From NCBI RefSeq assembly GCF_965638725.1, contig NC_134952.1, positions 20,463,028-20,527,027 on the forward strand: DNA of 64,000 bases. The letters are read 5' to 3'. The first letter of the stretch is position 1. The number at the start of each line of letters is the position of its first letter. The translations under genes and the position numbers were made by a program. This document shows, piece by piece, positions 62,701-64,000 of the stretch. The notes under the pieces were generated by a model that was not told the origin of the DNA, searched no databases, and worked only from the letters and a program-made list of their open reading frames with translations. This stretch comes from Aptenodytes patagonicus. Lineage: Eukaryota; Chordata; Aves; Sphenisciformes; Spheniscidae.

Positions 62701-64000
62701 TAACTGAAATGTAATGAAAACATGTAGTGCTTGTCCCCTGAAGGATGATTCAATCTGATCCACAGATGTTTCAGGGTTCCATTTAATCAGGGTTTAAATA
62801 CCACTGAATGAGGATATAACCTATCATAGATAAAACATCCATTTTAGTACTTTTGGAAATTTATATTGGCATTATTCTGTTTCATGCTCTTGCTAATCTG
62901 ATGATAGGTAAATACATGCTAAAACCCTCATGCACACATTTTGGAGGAAGCATCCGATGTTTGTGGGGGGTACTATTACTTTTAGCATTTATCTGTTCCC
63001 CTATTTGTTTTCTTTCCTTTGCTTTTGCCTTTCCTTTTTAGAGGCTGCTTTTTGGCCATTTGTATTCCAGCTGTGCCTTCTCAATTTTCTCGGGTTCATT
63101 GCTGGTTTCACTGTCCTGTATCAGCTCTTCTACTTCACATGCATGATCTGTCAGCAGGACAATATGATCTGCAGATCAGAAGCAGTTTAGCAGTTATTCA
63201 TTTATGTTGAATCCCTTTGTGCCCAGTCAAGTCCGTGAAGGACACATCTTAGGCAAACAACAAAGATCTTTAAAGTGATGGTGTTTCTTTTTTCCTCTTC
63301 AACCGTTTTGGACCTTCAATGTATTATATTCCTTTGTGTATTAGATGCTGCATGTAACATTAAAATTGGAGACAGTCTTTATTTTCTTTTTTTTTTTAAG
63401 TTATTATATGACTGTTAGCTGGTGCAACTGGATACTGGAGTTCAGAGTAGAGTAGCTCTCTCCTCCAGAGAGAGAGTGGAAAAAAGAGAATTTGGGGGAA
63501 GAGATGGGAACAGACTGTGATCTGCACAAACCAGCTCTGGGAGGGAGCTAGGTAGTGAGGTCTGGCTGAAGGAGGGAAGGGAAAAACGATGCAAAGCAGC
63601 AGCCAAGAGGGAGGAGTGCAGCTAGTGGGCGGGATGCTCATGGAAAGAATTGAGGAGAAAACTGTAAGGTGGTGGGGCAGAGGAGAGAATACAAGTTTGA
63701 AAACAAACTGATTTTGAAAATTAATGAACACATATAAGCAAGAGAACGATCCTAACTCTGAGGTTTTCTGAGTGGTTGAGAGTCCAAAGTCAATAGTGTT
63801 CTGTTGTATAGATTTTCTAGGAGTATTATATGATGTCTAACTTCATATGTAAGTACTTTCAACAATTTTGTTTTAAAGGCTGTTTTCTCCAAGGCCCTGT
63901 GATGTTGCAGCATTTAACTCTTAGGCACACTTCTGTCTAGAGGAATCTTCAGCCTCAGGTAATATGGAAGGTTTCATTGGAAAACAGCTGTTTGGGTGCT
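59701..64000. other. Intergenic sequence upstream of CCDC149
   Basis: No gene, exon or transposon is recognised. By synteny the next gene would be LGI2, but none of its leucine-rich or EPTP-repeat coding sequence is visible. There is a 13-nt A tract near 60646, a diverged 29-bp direct duplication at 62422-62479, and a purine-rich patch at about 63430-63680. The open frames are short and unremarkable. Confidence 0.6.
62422..62479. repeat. 29-bp diverged tandem duplication
   Basis: Two adjacent 29-nt units both begin TGTAGGAGATTTAA and continue similarly (CCAATAGTT and TCAACAGTT) with several mismatches. Confidence 0.8.

Overview
The window is nuclear DNA from a vertebrate, almost certainly a bird and probably a neoavian one. 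The evidence is genes split into many exons with GT-AG introns, a CpG-island promoter, a CR1 retrotransposon with the typical avian 3' end, and solo retroviral LTRs of a type I associate with neoavian genomes. There is no operon structure, CRISPR array, phage, IS element or bacterial gene.

Two protein-coding genes are supported, and they converge tail to tail. SOD3 (extracellular Cu/Zn superoxide dismutase) lies on the + strand at 2505-3218. Its whole coding sequence is in one exon, behind a 5'-UTR splice acceptor. CCDC149 (a coiled-coil protein of the DUF2353/CC149 family) lies on the - strand. I rebuilt it by eye as 12 coding exons spanning 59343 down to 7813. Every intron has GT-AG ends and the reading frame is continuous (1728 nt, 575 aa). 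The SOD3-CCDC149 neighbourhood matches the order I recall from human chromosome 4p15 (SOD3, CCDC149, then LGI2), so this is conserved vertebrate synteny.

Layout: 1-2488 is SOD3 upstream sequence with a likely non-coding first exon. 2489 to about 3410 is the SOD3 coding exon and 3' UTR. About 3410-7812 holds the CCDC149 3' UTR and the short space between the gene ends. 7813-59343 is the CCDC149 coding span with introns from 0.5 to 11.4 kb. About 58650-59700 is the CpG-island promoter. 59.7-64 kb is intergenic, with no gene seen.

Mobile DNA sits inside the CCDC149 introns. Two solo LTRs of one family lie in opposite orientation at 29401-29980 and 42150-42670. A third, different solo LTR is at 30609-31371. 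All three have TG...CA ends and perfect 5-bp target duplications. An internally deleted CR1 element lies at about 45.4-46.0 kb. I found no previously undescribed system. The most interesting observations are tandem splice sites in CCDC149 (a NAGNAG acceptor, and a GTAG/GTAG donor whose second site creates a stop), an inverted LTR pair flanking two coding exons, a near-perfect hairpin just downstream of exon 10, and a SOD3 tail lacking the C-terminal cysteine known in mammals.
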